A DNA stretch of 51,924 nucleotides from Saprolegnia diclina VS20 (GCF_000281045.1 NW_008246068.1:1147319-1199242), one strand, 5' to 3'; shown: positions 10,077-22,775, counted from the stretch's first letter. Notes: a model not told the origin generated them from the letters alone. A program made the numbers and translations.

Positions 10077-13000
10077 ATGGCCGACGACGCGTGCAGCAGC
10101 CTCCGCGAGGTGCTCGGGGTCGTGCTGCGGTCGGTGTTGCCAAACAAGACGCTCGACGACGACGAGAGCGTGCGCGTCTCCATCCATAGCCCATCTGCAT
10201 GACCTGTATGTGTAGGTGGAGGAAGCCCTCGGCCGGCTGCGTCGGGCGCTCCAGGCGCTACCGCAAGCCGACGCGTCGGTGTTTTGGCACCTCGCGCACG
10301 TGGCGCAGCTCAAAGAGATGCTGCACGAGCACGTGGCCGAGGCCATCGAGACGTATGTCGACGACGCCATGGCCAAAGACCCCGACTGGATGCTCGTGAC
10401 GCCGAATGCGTCGCCACTCGATGCGGTCGTCGATGCCATGATTCTCTCCAAAGGGCCCAATGTGCACCAGCTACAGACGCGGCTGCACGACGCCGTCGCG
10501 AGCCAAGTTGCCGCGATCATGGACGAGTTGCGCGACCGCGGGCCACTGCATGACCATTTCGCAGCAAGCGCCAGCGCCTTAGACGCGCGGGTGCAGGCCG
10601 TGCCATCCATTCACGGAGCCAACGACAATGTCTTGCGCCTCGATAGCGTCTCCAACGACGATGCTGACGACGGCGATAGCAACGTGCTCTGGACGTGCGA
10701 GCTTGATCGTATATACCTGAGTGCATACCTCACGCTGGTCGTAGCGACGGCTTTGACGACGAAGACGACAGCCATGCACCACAGCTCACAGCCGGCGACC
10801 TTTACGTGCTACTGGACCGCATGGCGCTGCCGTCGTCCAAGGCGCGGCTTGATGCGTTTGCACAGCTCGTGGCGGTACAGCGTCGCGATCAACATTGGAA
10901 CACGCCAACGACGTGTAGGTCCCTGTCGACGCGCTCCTCGAGCTCGGGGACGCAAGTGTGGACGCCGTGACGCGCCGCCTCGTGTCCTTTTGTCTCGACA
11001 AAGATGACGTGACTTCGATCCGTACGATCACGCTCCTCCACGCACTCTTCCAGGGCACCCAGCGCGACAGTGCCGCGCAGTGCCGGCTCTACGCCGTGCT
11101 GGTCGAGACTCTGCTGCACAGCACCCCTCGCCCAGCTTTGTTTCTGCGCAAACCATCGATCTCGTCGCCGACACCGTCGCAGTCGCCCCAGCGCGGCCTG
11201 CTTCGGATGCTGCGCTATGTCCACCACCTACTGCAGGTGCTGCCCAACGAATGGGTTTATGCACCGCCCGACGTCCGCGCCCGCGCGCTCCTTATGACGG
11301 CCCAGCTGCTCGGGCCATGGGATATACCCGGGTCGAGTTCGTTGACCGAGCAGCAGAGTCTCTCGGGGTCGACCGCCGACTATATCCCGATGGCCTCCAT
11401 CTTAGCGTGCATCGACATGCAAGCAACCTGGTTCACGTAGGCGACACGCGCGATTGTGAGTCGGTTCTATAGCAATGCTAGGCGGTGGCACCTGACGTGT
11501 CCGTGGAAAGGCCAATGGCTGCATTTGCTCCACGAATGCCATGTCATCATCCACCTAGTCGAGCGGCTCGTGCACGGCCACACGGCCGTCGAGCTCTGGC
11601 GCAAGTTTTCACGGCACACCATGTCGCCGGCAGGCGTGACGTATCGCCGCCGTAGTCTCTCGCGCGCGACGTTGGTGCCGTCGTCGTCGCGGGTCGCGCT
11701 GCCGTCGCACGTTGCGCTGGACAGTCCGTCGCCGCTACCGCAGTGGTATACGATTCTCATGCAGAAGACCATGGTCCAGGTAGCTCTTGGTGGTTGCCAC
11801 CCGATGATTTTGAGCTCTCTATCTCTCAGGGGGTGCACATGCTTCTCGAGTTGCTTCCATTGTCATCCGTGCAAGCAGCGTTCCCACTGCGCATCGAAAA
11901 GACCGAGCATCGCGGCGGCAGCACACCGCTGCCTATGAGGTTATCGCCAGACCCTGCGACCAACCAACTGCTCTTCACGACGTGTTCGCCCGCACGCCCG
12001 AGCTCGGTATGCACCGATCTGTCCCTTCTCTCCGCTTCACTTTGTATAGAGCAAGACAGACAATGTTGAGTATGATGCGGTGTGCCTTCACCTAACCCTG
12101 GTTGGTCCAGGAACACCGCAAACACGACGCGACAGCTGCGTGTAGGTGTGTGTCGCGCAACTGTGGCGGTCGGACGCGGGTTGCGCGGCCGTTGGCGCGT
12201 CCCCGCTCGATACGATGCACGAAGCGCTGATTCCCAAGCTCCTGCACCTTGTCCGCCGTCAGCACGCGGCCCCTTTCTACGACCTACTGCTCCATGTAGA
12301 TGCGTCGACTGTGCGAGTGTGAGGGTGACGGCGTCGGCGTAGGTGCTCGTGCACATCCGACGCCTCGAGCACGAGCGCCCGGTTGACATAGGTAGCATCG
12401 CGTTTCCGTATGCAGCGCTGGCCACCGAGGACGCCAAGGCGCTGGTGCTCACGTACACGAAACACGTGGTCGTACACCGCGACCACCCGCGCATCAAGAC
12501 CCTCGTGCAGCAGCTCGTGAGCAGCGCTATCGACGGTCTCGTGTCGCTGCCGCCGACGTCGGACACTGCCCAGCACATCGTGGCTCTCTTGGCTGATCCG
12601 ACACCGGTGTTGGGCGAGGTGCACGCGCAAATCGCTGCTGCCTGTCGCCACTCGCTTCTCTGGCTCGAGTGTTTTGCAGATTGCACAGATTGGCTCGCCA
12701 TCTTGCGCGACGCGTGCCCAACGTTGTCGACACGGGTGCGCGACTGCATCCTGCGCGATCTCACGGCGACCGCTCGCGGGCTCATGCTCGGCTACCCCTT
12801 GCTGCTAGCGTTTCCACTGGACCTCGCGCCGCTGTGGGCGACCCGAGACATGGAGTCGCTCATGCAGATGATGTCGATACCAACGATGGCAGCTGCCTTC
12901 TTACACAAGAGCCCGACGCTATCGGCGACGTTCGAGCACCGCGTCGACGCGCTCGTCTCGCACGTCGATGGCTTTGAAGCATTGGTCGACGGCGGTGTCG

Positions 13001-14369
13001 ACGCGCCCATTGAGCTCCGGGACACTGTGGTCGACCTCGTCAACCTCGCGCTCCTCTTTCGAACGCCGTATGCGGCGACCGACCTCGGCCGCTCGCCGTG
13101 GTGGCGTTGCTGGACCGTTGAAGCAAGAGCGGGGGACACCTCGCATGTCGCGCAGCTGTTGCTGGTCGACGCGCTCGTACACTCGTCGCCGGCGGGTGCG
13201 CATGCGGTGGCCATGCACGGAGCCGCGGCGCTCTGGCGCTGCGGCTGCCCCGACGACGTGCCTTGTGCCATCGACCCGATCTCGTGGCACCAGCACCGCA
13301 TCCAGCAGCGCCTCGAGTGTATCACATCGAGTCGTATGGCACCCGACGTGTTGGCCCCGATTTGCGCGCAAGTGAATCCCGCGCGGCCGCCAACGCCGGG
13401 CTCGCTCCGGCCGCTCGAAGCGCAGTTTTTGCACTTGCAGTACGCCATGCGCAATGCGAGTAACCACTTGGACTTCAAGGCGATCGGAGGTCTCTACTGG
13501 CACCTTGTCGACGACATGGGCAGCGTGCTCGATGACGCGCCGCTCACTGCGTGGCTCGGCGATGTCCTCTTGGAGCTTGTCATTGGCGCCAAGAGCAAGC
13601 TTGCGCTGCCGTACCCTGGAGGTGCGCCGATGCCGTCGATCGAACCCGCGTCCGAGGCATGGCTGCCACGCATCAACCGTTGGCTCAAGCACCGCTCGCA
13701 GTCGATTGGGCTCGATCCGCTACCGTGCACGTCGTTATTGCCGCCAACGCTCTCGGCCTTGGGGCGCGAAGCGTGCGACCCGTTTGTATGGAGCCTCCTC
13801 GTGATGCTCTCGCCGCGCCACAGTGTCGACGAGGTGCTATCGTGCTTGGTGGCGCTCCGGGGCGCGGGCCCGTCGCTCTTCCTCTGGCCTGCGCGCGCGA
13901 TAGCCGACGCCACGTTTGCGGGCTGCCACGTTCCACTCTTCCACGTCGCGTCCATTGTCGAAGGCCTCGCGGCCACCGAGTGCCCTGCCGTACACAGCTC
14001 TACGTCTTGTATCAAGTTGATAGTTGAGGACTGTGGTAGGTGATGACGACGCTCGCGCGACTGCACTTGCCGCTTACGACATTGCTCTTGCGCTGGCAGC
14101 TCCATGGGCTCTGGTCCGTCCTCCCGTGGCGCCACGTCATGGTCTTCATCAACTTTGTCGGTGTCTACGGCATGGACTACATACCGCTCTTGACCCTCGT
14201 GCTCTTGCGCGAGCTCCAGCCGTCGTTGATGACGGCTTCAACCGCCGCCCACGTCCTCGACGCGGCGATTCCAGGCTTTGCATGGGGCGCCCATCGCGCG
14301 TGGATCGAGCGCCTCCACAGTGTGTACCATGACGTCATCAAGACCGGCATGCGCCGCCTGTACCTATGA
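10077..14369 (+). CDS. TBC1D32: TBC1D32 / Broad-minded-like ciliary protein
   Basis: A multi-exon gene. Exons I can set: 10077-10169, 10216-10694, 10745-10874, 10919-11436, 11482-11779, 11830-about 12010, one or more small exons to about 12295, about 12343-13989, and 14040-14369. The reading frame between 11900 and 12300 is uncertain. The C terminus (residues around WSVLPWRHVMVFINFVGVYG, YIPLLTLVLLRELQPSLM and AWIERLHSVYHDVIKTGMRRL) follows the vertebrate TBC1D32/BROMI end. The block before it (GPSLFLWPARAIADATFAGC) does too, as do ILACIDMQATWFTRW and VLVHIRRLEHERPVDIG. TBC1D32 binds the CDK20 kinase and is needed for proper cilium assembly; in oomycetes it would serve the zoospore flagella (inference). 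The TBC-like region is at the very end and I see no catalytic Arg-finger motif, as in animals. Confidence 0.75.
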
Positions 14370-14834
14370 TCAAGGAAGACAACCATTCTTGGATTATCGT
14401 GTCAAGGGCCACCGCGTCGTCTTCGTCATGTAATGTACTACTAGTAGAGCACACGAGCTGGTCCATGCAGCGTTTCTACCAACATGCAACGAAGGAACGT
14501 CGGCTTGCAGAGAGGCGCGTGGGCAGGCGGGCAGGAGGCTCAAACCCTTGGTTCACACCGCCCTGTGCAATGGCGGTGGGTGCGCGAGACGACTCGGTGG
14601 ATCGTGGTGGTTGACGGCAACGTCCATCTTGGCCCGGAGCCGTGGATGGCTTGGGTCACATGTTGAAGCTCGTGCAGAGGCTGGCGCGGGTGAAGGGCAC
14701 GCAACGACGCGTGACGGCGAGCGCGCCATCCAAACGCTCGGGCGCAGACAGAGACAAGGTGGGTTCCAATGCAAAGACTCACTTTTTTATTCGGGTTCAG
14801 CACGATGGTCCTCGACCGCCGCATGCTCTGTCGC
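14370..14834. other. Intergenic, no gene seen
   Basis: Convergent gap between the TBC1D32-like gene and SDHB. Short GC-rich open frames on both strands overlap one another and resemble no family; I see no gene or repeat. Confidence 0.45.
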
Positions 14835-15793
14835 TTACAAAGGCGAGAGCATCTTCTTGATCTTACCAATGGCCTTGGCCGGGTTCAGGTGCTTGGGGCA
14901 CGTCTTGGTGCAGTTCATGATCGTGTGGCAACGGTACAGCTTGTACGTATCGTCCAACGCGGCGAGACGCTCCTGCGTCTTGGTGTCGCGCGAGTCTTCA
15001 ATCCAGCGGAACGCTTGCATGAGGACTACGAAAAACCGAGAGATGAGCACACGTCCACAAGCGACGGTAATCGTACCGGCAGGGCCGAGGTACTTGTCGG
15101 GGTTCCACCAGTAGCTCGGGCACGACGTGCTGCAGCACGCGCAGAGAATGCACTCGTACATGCCATCGAGCTTCTTGCGGTCTTCCTTGGATTGCAAGTA
15201 CTCCGTGTTGTCGTCCTTGACGATGTCCGACTGCAGCCACGGCTTGATCGATTTGTATTGTTCGTAGAAGTTGTTCATGTCGGGCACCAAGTCGCGGATG
15301 ACATACATATGCGGGAGCGGGTAAATCTTGGTCGTGTCCGTCTTCTTGTCGATGGGCGACAAGCAGGCGAGCGTGTTGCCACCATCAATGTTCATGGCGC
15401 ACGAGCCGCAGATACCTTCACGGCACGAGCTAGAGGCAGCAGGTGCATGAGCCTCGCCATCCTCCGCATCATCATGGCGGCTACCGGCGGAAGGTCAAGG
15501 TCGGGTCCTGCTCGTTCTTGATCTTGATGAGCGCGTCCAACACCATGGGGCCACAGTCGTTGAGGTCGACCGGGTACGTGCACAAGTACGGCTTCTCCTT
15601 GGTCTCGGGGTCCCAGCGGTAGATCTTGAAGTACTTGACGTTCTACATGTCCATGGCCTCGTCATGCAACCGCCCATGCATCTACGATGTCTACCTTGGT
15701 CGCCGGCGCCTGGAGCTTGAGGTCAGCAGCCGCGGCCGCGAAGGAGCGCGCGCCGATGGCGGACGAGCGGGCCAGGAGACGAGTTTGCATCAT
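14835..15793 (-). CDS. SDHB: Succinate dehydrogenase iron-sulfur subunit, mitochondrial
   Basis: Four exons: 15793-15695, 15642-15485, 15429-15077 and 15025-14835; 266 residues. The start [20 protein letters not shown] is a mitochondrial presequence. All three metal centres are present: [2Fe-2S] ligands in [22 protein letters not shown], then the [4Fe-4S]/[3Fe-4S] ferredoxin part [16 protein letters not shown] and [17 protein letters not shown]. The protein carries electrons from the flavoprotein subunit to ubiquinone in respiratory complex II and the TCA cycle. Introns are 52, 55 and 51 nt. The third has no in-frame stop and a length divisible by three, so leaving it in would insert 17 residues between LGPA and LMQAFRWI; the family shows those joined. 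The second start codon of the ATGATG pair is equally possible. Confidence 0.97.
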
Positions 15794-16714
15794 GGTGCTG
15801 GACTATTGGAAGACTGACCCCACATCCGAGCGTTCGTGGTGGGGGCCGACCGTCAAAAGGCGTCGAAAGTCCCGTTTAGGTGCGGGAAACACCCAGTAAA
15901 GTTCGATTTTGTCCGATTACGTGCGAATTCGAACTTTACCGCGCTTGCAGTTCCGTTGACGATAACTTCGTTAGCATTCATCGGGGGAAGGATGGGCCAC
16001 GGCCGCGGGCCCGGCCCTGCGACATCATCCCACCGGCCGGTCTTCGACGACCTTCGCCCATGCGCGCTGCCATGCCATGCGAGATGGAGCGAGTCGAGTG
16101 GCGCCTAGGCACTGCAAGGTGGGCGGGAGGAGCTTGCAGTGCATGCCCGCGCCCTTGAAGGCAAGTTCAAGCCGTGGTGTCGAGATGGCAGGCGACATGT
16201 GGCGCATCATTGATGATGCACCCGAGATGGCCTCGGCCAATTGTAACCACAACGAAGGCGACATGCAATGTATCTAGGCGATGATTGCTACAAGCCTGTG
16301 GAGCGAGGCGGATGCAGCATGCGCTCCGTCATGGGCATGGCACGCCTCGTACGGTCGCATGGCCTTCCACCGCCGGAACAGCCTTTGTGCTGGGCCCGAG
16401 CCAGGAACAACCGAGGAGCGAGGACGCTAGGCGCAAGGCATCAGGCGCTTCGTACGCGGTCTCCTTGCGAACGACGTCGAATTCACCCAAGTCGGCGGCA
16501 AGGATACCGCGCTGCATAGAAGCGTGTGCGTTGTGGCCAGCGCGGCGCCGCGCGTCGGAGCCCGTGCCTGGGGACAACCGACAGCACCCGCCACGTCGAT
16601 CGAGTCATGTACGCTAGAGAGCTCCCAGCTTGGAAGGATCTCGAGATGACACGTCGCGTGGTGGTGGGCCAAGATGGAGGACTATGGTAGAAATCGGCGG
16701 TTTCATCGCCGAGT
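15794..16714. promoter_or_regulatory. Divergent intergenic region, SDHB / C2-SAM gene
   Basis: This 921-nt region must hold promoters for both flanking genes. I see no convincing initiator. Open frames of 80-110 codons occur on both strands, but they overlap and have no family features. No repeat stands out. Confidence 0.35.
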
Positions 16715-19700
16715 ATGGCGGGCCGGGTCCGTATCCGCGTCCAGCGGGCGAGGAACTTGTACGATGCGCAAATCTTTGGCAAGCAGGACGCGCGCGTCGC
16801 GCTGACGCTAGGGCCTACGACGCTAATGACGCAGGTGCACGTGGCCGGTGGCACCAACCCGACGTGGGACGAGGTGCTCGAGCTGGACGATGTCGCGGAC
16901 GAGCTGAGTGTTCTCGTCGAACGCCCAAAAGCGCCCAAGAACGATCTGCTGGGCAGCTGCACGCTCAGCGTCGCCGAGTGGCGCGCGGACGCGGCCACAG
17001 GCAAGAACCCGATCGAGAAGGCGTACCCGCTCAATTACGGAGCCAAGCGCCGGGGCGAGCTCTTTCTCTCGGTGGAAGTGCTGCCGCCCCAGGTTGTCGA
17101 GACGCCTGTGGTCGAGAATGACGAGCCGCTAGCAGCCAAAGTACCGGCTGTCACAGACACCTCGCCAGCTCCTGTCGACGTTCTACTCGATGCAGCAGCG
17201 GGAATTAAAGAAGTCGTACTACCTGCTGCTGCCGACGTCCCGGCTGTCGAGGCGTCGTCTGCGGTTGTCGAGGTCCCGAACGCCGTGGCACCCCCGGTGG
17301 TGGAATCGCCCTCTGTGGTTGCTGAGGCTCCGTCAGTGGCTGCTGAGGCGCCATCAGAGGCTGTAGAGGAGCCTGTGCTTGCAGCGTCGGCAAGTGGCAC
17401 GGAGCCACCACCTGTGGAGCCTGTCATTGCATCAAGAGAGCCCATGCCTGCGGCTGCACCCATCGAGCCCGCGCCGGCAACGTCTTCCGTGCCAACTGCT
17501 CATGCAGCGTCAGAGAACCCGGATATCGCGCCGCCAGAGCACTCGGGGGAAGAAGACACGACGACAAGCGTACATTCTGTTCAAAAGGGTCCTTCAACCG
17601 AAGGTGCGCTTGCTGCACCGTTGGAAGCAGCGCTGACAATGCCCTCGGAAGCAAGTGTTCCAGAGCTCAAGTCCGAGATTGCGAGCAGTACGACGTCATC
17701 TGCCAGCCAAACACGTATTGAGCTCGCGACAACTAGCTCCATACCAGCCGCCTCACCGGGCACGGACCCTGCTCGAGTCGACATCAAGGCTCCACCCCAA
17801 CCGCCGCTACCCGAAGCAAGCATGATCGTGCCAGTGGTCGAGCTCGGCAAGGCTGTCAACCCAGCACGCGACCTTGAAGCTGCGTCAAAACCTGCACCGC
17901 CCACCTATGAGCCCGCGGATTGCAAAGAAGGCTCAAAGCAACCAGAGTCCACTAAGGACACGGTCCCACCTCTGTCGCTCGCAACTTACGTGGCAGAGAT
18001 CGCGAAGGCCCCTCCAGACCCCAATCTAAAAAGTAAGGACCCCGAACCAGAATGCAAGGTCGCCTCCGCACCAGTGCGTACGGACGCTACAGATGTGGGG
18101 GGACGCGAAGCCAATTGTCCAAATACCACTGCGGCGCTGATGGTCGCGCCGATGGTTGCATCGTCGCCCAGCGCATCGATACTGCAGCCAAAACCCAGCA
18201 CGCCACAGATGCCAGACGCACAAAGGACCCTGCTCGAAGTTCCAGCCGTCGCATCAAATATACCCCAGGAGGATCTCCAGAAGAAGCCAACGCACGCACA
18301 GCTGCCAGTCGTAGAAACTGCGCCACAGGAGCTTGTCCCCCTGCTCGTCGATTGTGCTCCTGCGACCGCGGTCCCTTCCAATGACCTTGGTTCTATAGCA
18401 CGCCCGTCTACCGCTTTGGCCGCCGAGTTGGCTTCGCGACCATCATCACAAATGATCAATCCTGGTCCCGCACATCAACCCGAGGAGAAAACGACGGAAG
18501 TCTCGCAGCCGACGGAAGTCGCATCAACACCATCCAAAGCGTCTGCTACTGGCCCACAGCAAATCGACAAAAGTACATCAGTCTCGTCTGAGCTGCAAGG
18601 ACAGCAAGCACCCGACCCCGCTCCTGCCGACCACTCACCAACACCGACCCCAGAGCCCACGCATTCCTTGGTGCGACCAGTATCGGAGCCCAGGCTGGCG
18701 ACACCAACGACTGTGGCAGCCACTGAAGCAGCCCCTCCGCCACCAACGCCATCAACGCAGGTGGCTGCCACGGTGTCCTCGCTGCACTCCGAGAGCGCTA
18801 CGCCACAACCGTCTCTGAGTTTCACCGCGTCCGAGTCACCAGCCATGACAAGCGCGCTTATTCGGAACGCCAGAGCACCAACAACACGCCCTCCAGCCAT
18901 CCCTCTCGGAAATACTGCCGAGCACAAGCCAGCAACGTCTGCTACCAGCGCTGGCGATGATCCGGAGGCGGCGGACGAGGTTGACGCGGAGCCGTTGCCG
19001 TCGTTTCGCCACTCGCTCGTCTCGTCGCCGCCCAAGGCCGCGCTAGCGACGACAGCGAAAGTAGCGCCAAGGCCCGCGATGCTCGGAGGGCTCGCGGTCG
19101 CCCCCTTGCCCACTGTGCACTCGGAGTGGAAGAACATGTTCGAGTTGCGTTGCGACGACCCGCCGCCCATAATGTACACCCACCTCAATCTAATCGCACG
19201 CCATCATTCTATTTTTAGATCACCTCAGGCGCCGCCGCAGCCCAAGCCGCCACGTATACGCGTCCAGAAGAAGCACACAGAAGGCCACGTCGGACGCATG
19301 CGCAAGAACCATGAGATTGCCGAGGTCGAGCGAGCGCGCTGCGCACCAGAGCCGGCAACGGTACCCCCCGCCACATCGGCGCCGACGACGACCAGTGCTG
19401 AATTGCCTGCCAAGCCAGCACCTGCAAAAACCAACCGCCAGCAATCCGCACCTGCGCGCACGAAGCCACCAAGCACAAAGGCGAGTGTAAGGCCGCTTAT
19501 CGCAACCAAGCGTCCGACGTCGGCCACGTCATCGCGCTTGGCGAAAGCCATGGCGCCACCCGTGTTGCCCCGCCCGCCGCCAAAGAAGGAGCTGCTCCGC
19601 TCCGCTCTTATCGTGGCACTTCAAAACATGACTGACAGCATGTACGGGGCGCTACACGGTGGTACGCAGCAGGAGACGGAGCCGCTACCGCGGCGGACTA

Positions 19701-21972
19701 GCATGTGGCTTCGTGAGACGGAGCTCCAAAGCGTTGTGCATGCGTTCCTCGGGTCGTCGTCGCGGCCAGAGACGTCGCTCCCCGAATTGCCGCCGGTGCT
19801 TGAGTCGCCGGAAGAGCTGCTGGCGACGAAAGCCCATCACTGCCACTTGTGCGTCACCGAGGTGGCTGCGCACTGGTGCTGTGACTGCACGACGGCCCTC
19901 TGCTCGACGTGCCTGAGTGATGTTGGGTGTCAAGCCGAACGGCATCAAGTCGAGCGCTTCGTTGTCGACCAGCAGTCGGCGATCGTTCTCGGATCTATAT
20001 CAACGCCAGCATTACCCGCATCGCTTCCCGTGACCAAACCCGCCGAGCTTCGTCTGCACGAGGTTTTTGAAAATGGACAAGTTGTCTGATGTCTCATGCA
20101 CTTCCTTGTAGAAAGCATTCCTCTGTGTTCCGCTGCAGCTTACGCCCGAGCTCTCTGCTGTCGTCGCCACGACCAAACTGCAGCACGAGCCGCCCAAGAG
20201 CCTGAAACAATTCTGCCTCGTCCTGCGCAAGGTAGAGCGACGCACACGGCGTTCTCTATACAGCTGCATGCTACGTAGCAACTCGAGCTGTCGCCGACCT
20301 CCAAAACGGTTGCTGCCTTCCTTGGTAACGCGAGTGCTTGGCACTTGAAGCGGTGACGCACCTACACAATGTAGATCGGTCCCGAGTGAGCTCGTGGAGC
20401 TGTGACGAGCTGCGCTGTTTCTTGGACGTCGTGCACGTTCCGTCTTCGGGTTTGCACAAACTCAAAGTCGACGGTCCGGCCTTCCTCAAGCTCACGCCGG
20501 TAGGCCTTGTGCTTGAACCCATCTTAATGTACGAGTGCTTGCACGTAGGCTGCACTGCATGACACATTTGGGCTACGGGGCAGCTTTCCCTTGCAGCGGT
20601 GTCTCTTCTACCGCGCCTTATTGGTGGAAATGGAGTGCTACCGAGACAAATACGGACTCCCGTCCAACCTCACGCGTCTACCCGCGTCCGCAAAAGCGCC
20701 GATCAAAAAGAAACAAGCGAAGAAGGCGTCGGGACCCAGGTTCGTTCCGGCGCCCGCGCCCGTCGTGGCAGCGACCAAGCCCACGCATGCTCCAAAAGCT
20801 GCAGTCACGACAGCCGTCCAGAAAGCACCGGCACCGACGACCAAGACAGCCCCGAGGAAAATTCCACCGAAGAGCAAGGCGGTCGACCCCGACGACGACG
20901 CAGCGTTCGTTGCCAGCATCCATGACGGTGTTCAGGACCTCTTGACTGCCGGGTTCGAACCCACGACCACGACACCTGTTGTATCGGCGCCGACGTGTAC
21001 ATCGGTGCCGCTGCCGTCGATAACACAGCTCCAAGCCGAGGTGGCGCAGCTACTGCAGCGCTTCGAAGCCCTCCAGACGCTCGAGATGCCACCAGGTACA
21101 GCGGAACCATACACCGTTGGCTCATATACACCACTAGAGCTCGAATCGCACATGGTGGAAGCAGACAATCGGCTCCAAGGCCTTTTGAGCATGGTACGCC
21201 CTTGGATCTCAAGCAGTGCTTATGGCAGCGGTAGACGCCGAGTGATCTATGCTCCAACGTCCTGTCGTTGGATGGGATCCGACGACTCTTGAGCGACATC
21301 GAAGTGGGTCTCTCGCGTGCCCGCGTCGCTGCGAGCCCGCCGCGCACGAAGGCGCCGCTGACTATGACGCTCTGGACCTACGAAATGCCGGCGCCGACGG
21401 CCAAGACCCTCACCGGCGTGACGCCAGGTCGAGCGTTTGCTCTCGACTTGTGACACGATACTGAACGGCGCGTAGGGCCTGGCGACTACCACCCGACGGC
21501 CAAGCCGAAAAGCCATCCGCGACGCACCAAGCGGTCTCCGACGCGCGTGCCCATCGACGAGGCCGACGACGACGACGACTTGTCTGCGTTCGTAGCGTCC
21601 GAAACCCAAGGCGTTTCCGGAAACGCTTCCAAAGCCCTATTTGACACGTCCTTTCTACAGCCCGAGGCGCCAAAGGTATCGCGCTGGCAGACGCTGCGCC
21701 AGAAGCAGCCGCCAACGGACGCCGACACGACAGTGCTTGCCACGGCTTCATCCGATTCAAGTGTTATAAAGGTGGCCGAGTTGCCCTCGCCAAAGTACAA
21801 GACGCACGTGGTGTCGCCCAAGAAAACGCCAACCAAGCGTATGGCGCCACCGCCGCGCACCGAGACGCCGGCAACACCCGACGATGTGGCCCAGCAGACG
21901 GCGTGGGCCGCCCGCATCCAGGTGCAGTACGGCTCACGACGACACGACGACGGCCTCGATGCGCAGCGGTAG
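16715..21972 (+). CDS. Large C2 / B-box zinc finger / SAM-like protein (1642 aa)
   Basis: Eight exons: 16715-19173, 19219-20062, 20112-20231, 20279-20324, 20375-20499, 20549-21193, 21235-21427 and 21476-21972. Introns are 41-50 nt and the exons sum to 1643 codons. Domains in order: an N-terminal C2 domain (VRIRVQRARNLYDAQIFGKQD...NPTWDEVLEL...LLGSCTLSV, residues 1-125); about 650 residues of Pro/Ala/Ser/Thr/Glu low complexity; a basic patch (RIRVQKKHTEGHVGRMRKNH); a B-box-type finger (CHLCVTEVAAHWCCDCTTAL, then CSTC...H...H); a SAM-like helical region (SWSCDELRCFLDVV...DGPAFLKLTP|AALHDTFGLRG...LFYRALL); and a basic/Pro tail. C2 and SAM suggest membrane and protein contacts in signalling; no catalytic domain is seen. 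Stopping at 20089 would cut off the SAM part. I do not know a named homologue. Confidence 0.7.
19174..19218 (+). other. In-frame 45-nt intron of the C2/SAM gene
   Basis: GTACACCCACC...ATTTTTAG matches the local intron pattern exactly, while the translation across it (MYTHLNLIARHHSIF) differs from the Pro-rich flanks. Its length is divisible by three and it has no stop, so automatic callers may leave it in the protein. Confidence 0.65.
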
Positions 21973-22775
21973 CATCGTCCCGAGGGCTGCTTGGTAGCGC
22001 TGGAAGTGGGCGTTGATGAGGCGTCGGTGTGCTGGCGTGTCGAGCGCGCAGAACGTCGTTAGAAGCGTATCGTGGCTAAAATACGCGACTTCAATCATCG
22101 TGCCGACCGCGCACTCGTCGAGGCCGACGGGGTAGTCGAGGATACGAGCAACCTGCGACTCGGTGACCAAGGTCGGTGCGGTGAGTGGTGTCCCGACGCA
22201 GAGGAGCGCGCTGGCCTCGGCGTACAGCGGATGTATCGTGTGGAGCAGCACGAGGTGGTTCGACAAGTCGAACGCGTGCGTGTAGACGCTGCCGGACGAC
22301 GCGAGTTGCACGTTGGGCACGTCGAGGACGCCGCTGGGGCGTACTACGTGCTCGAGGAAGTGGTCTTTCCAAGGCGTGGGCACGCCCGTGAGCACGACGC
22401 AGGGCTTGAGGCCGGCCAAGACAAAGTAGACTTCGCCAAAGAATGCCTACAGCACACATGAGCAAAGTGGCGGAGAGCGTATGGTCGTACCATGGAGGCG
22501 ATCGTATGTCCGTCGGCTTCGAGCGCTTGGCGCACAGATACGGGGAGCTGGGTCCACCACGCGGCCTCGAGGGCCTGCCAGGCAGACGCGACGACCATAT
22601 GGCCGCAGGCAGTCCGGTGGGCAGGCCAGGCCTCTGCTTGGCAGGTGCGGGAGCAGTAGTGCTGGACCTTGCACCGCGCGCAGCGCAGTGTCGGCCCGTC
22701 GGCGTGACACGTGGACCGGCCACACGTGTGGCGCATCTTTGGCCGCAGGTTGAAGTCTTGCATACGGTGTAACAA
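21934..22775 (-). CDS. MYND zinc-finger protein
   Basis: Exons 22775-22491 and 22446-21934 flank a 44-nt GTAC...GTAG intron; 265 residues. The N terminus carries a MYND finger: CGRSTCHADGPTLRCARC, YCSRTCQAEAWPAHRTAC gives the C-x-x-C / C-x-x-C / C-x3-C / H-x3-C spacing (first pair irregular). A second region, starting AFFGEVYFVLAGLKPCVVLTG and continuing through HLVLLHTIHPLYAEASALL to IEVAYFSHDTLLTTF, is globular and unrecognised. MYND fingers bind proline-rich peptides; there is no SET domain here, so it is not a SMYD methyltransferase. The last 39 coding nt overlap, on the opposite strand, the 3' end of the C2/SAM gene. Confidence 0.75.

Noticed and set aside
20591-21292. Independent small gene at 20.6 kb
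   Set aside because: It is exon 6 of the C2/SAM gene; its apparent start is a non-ATG codon inside the SAM-like region.
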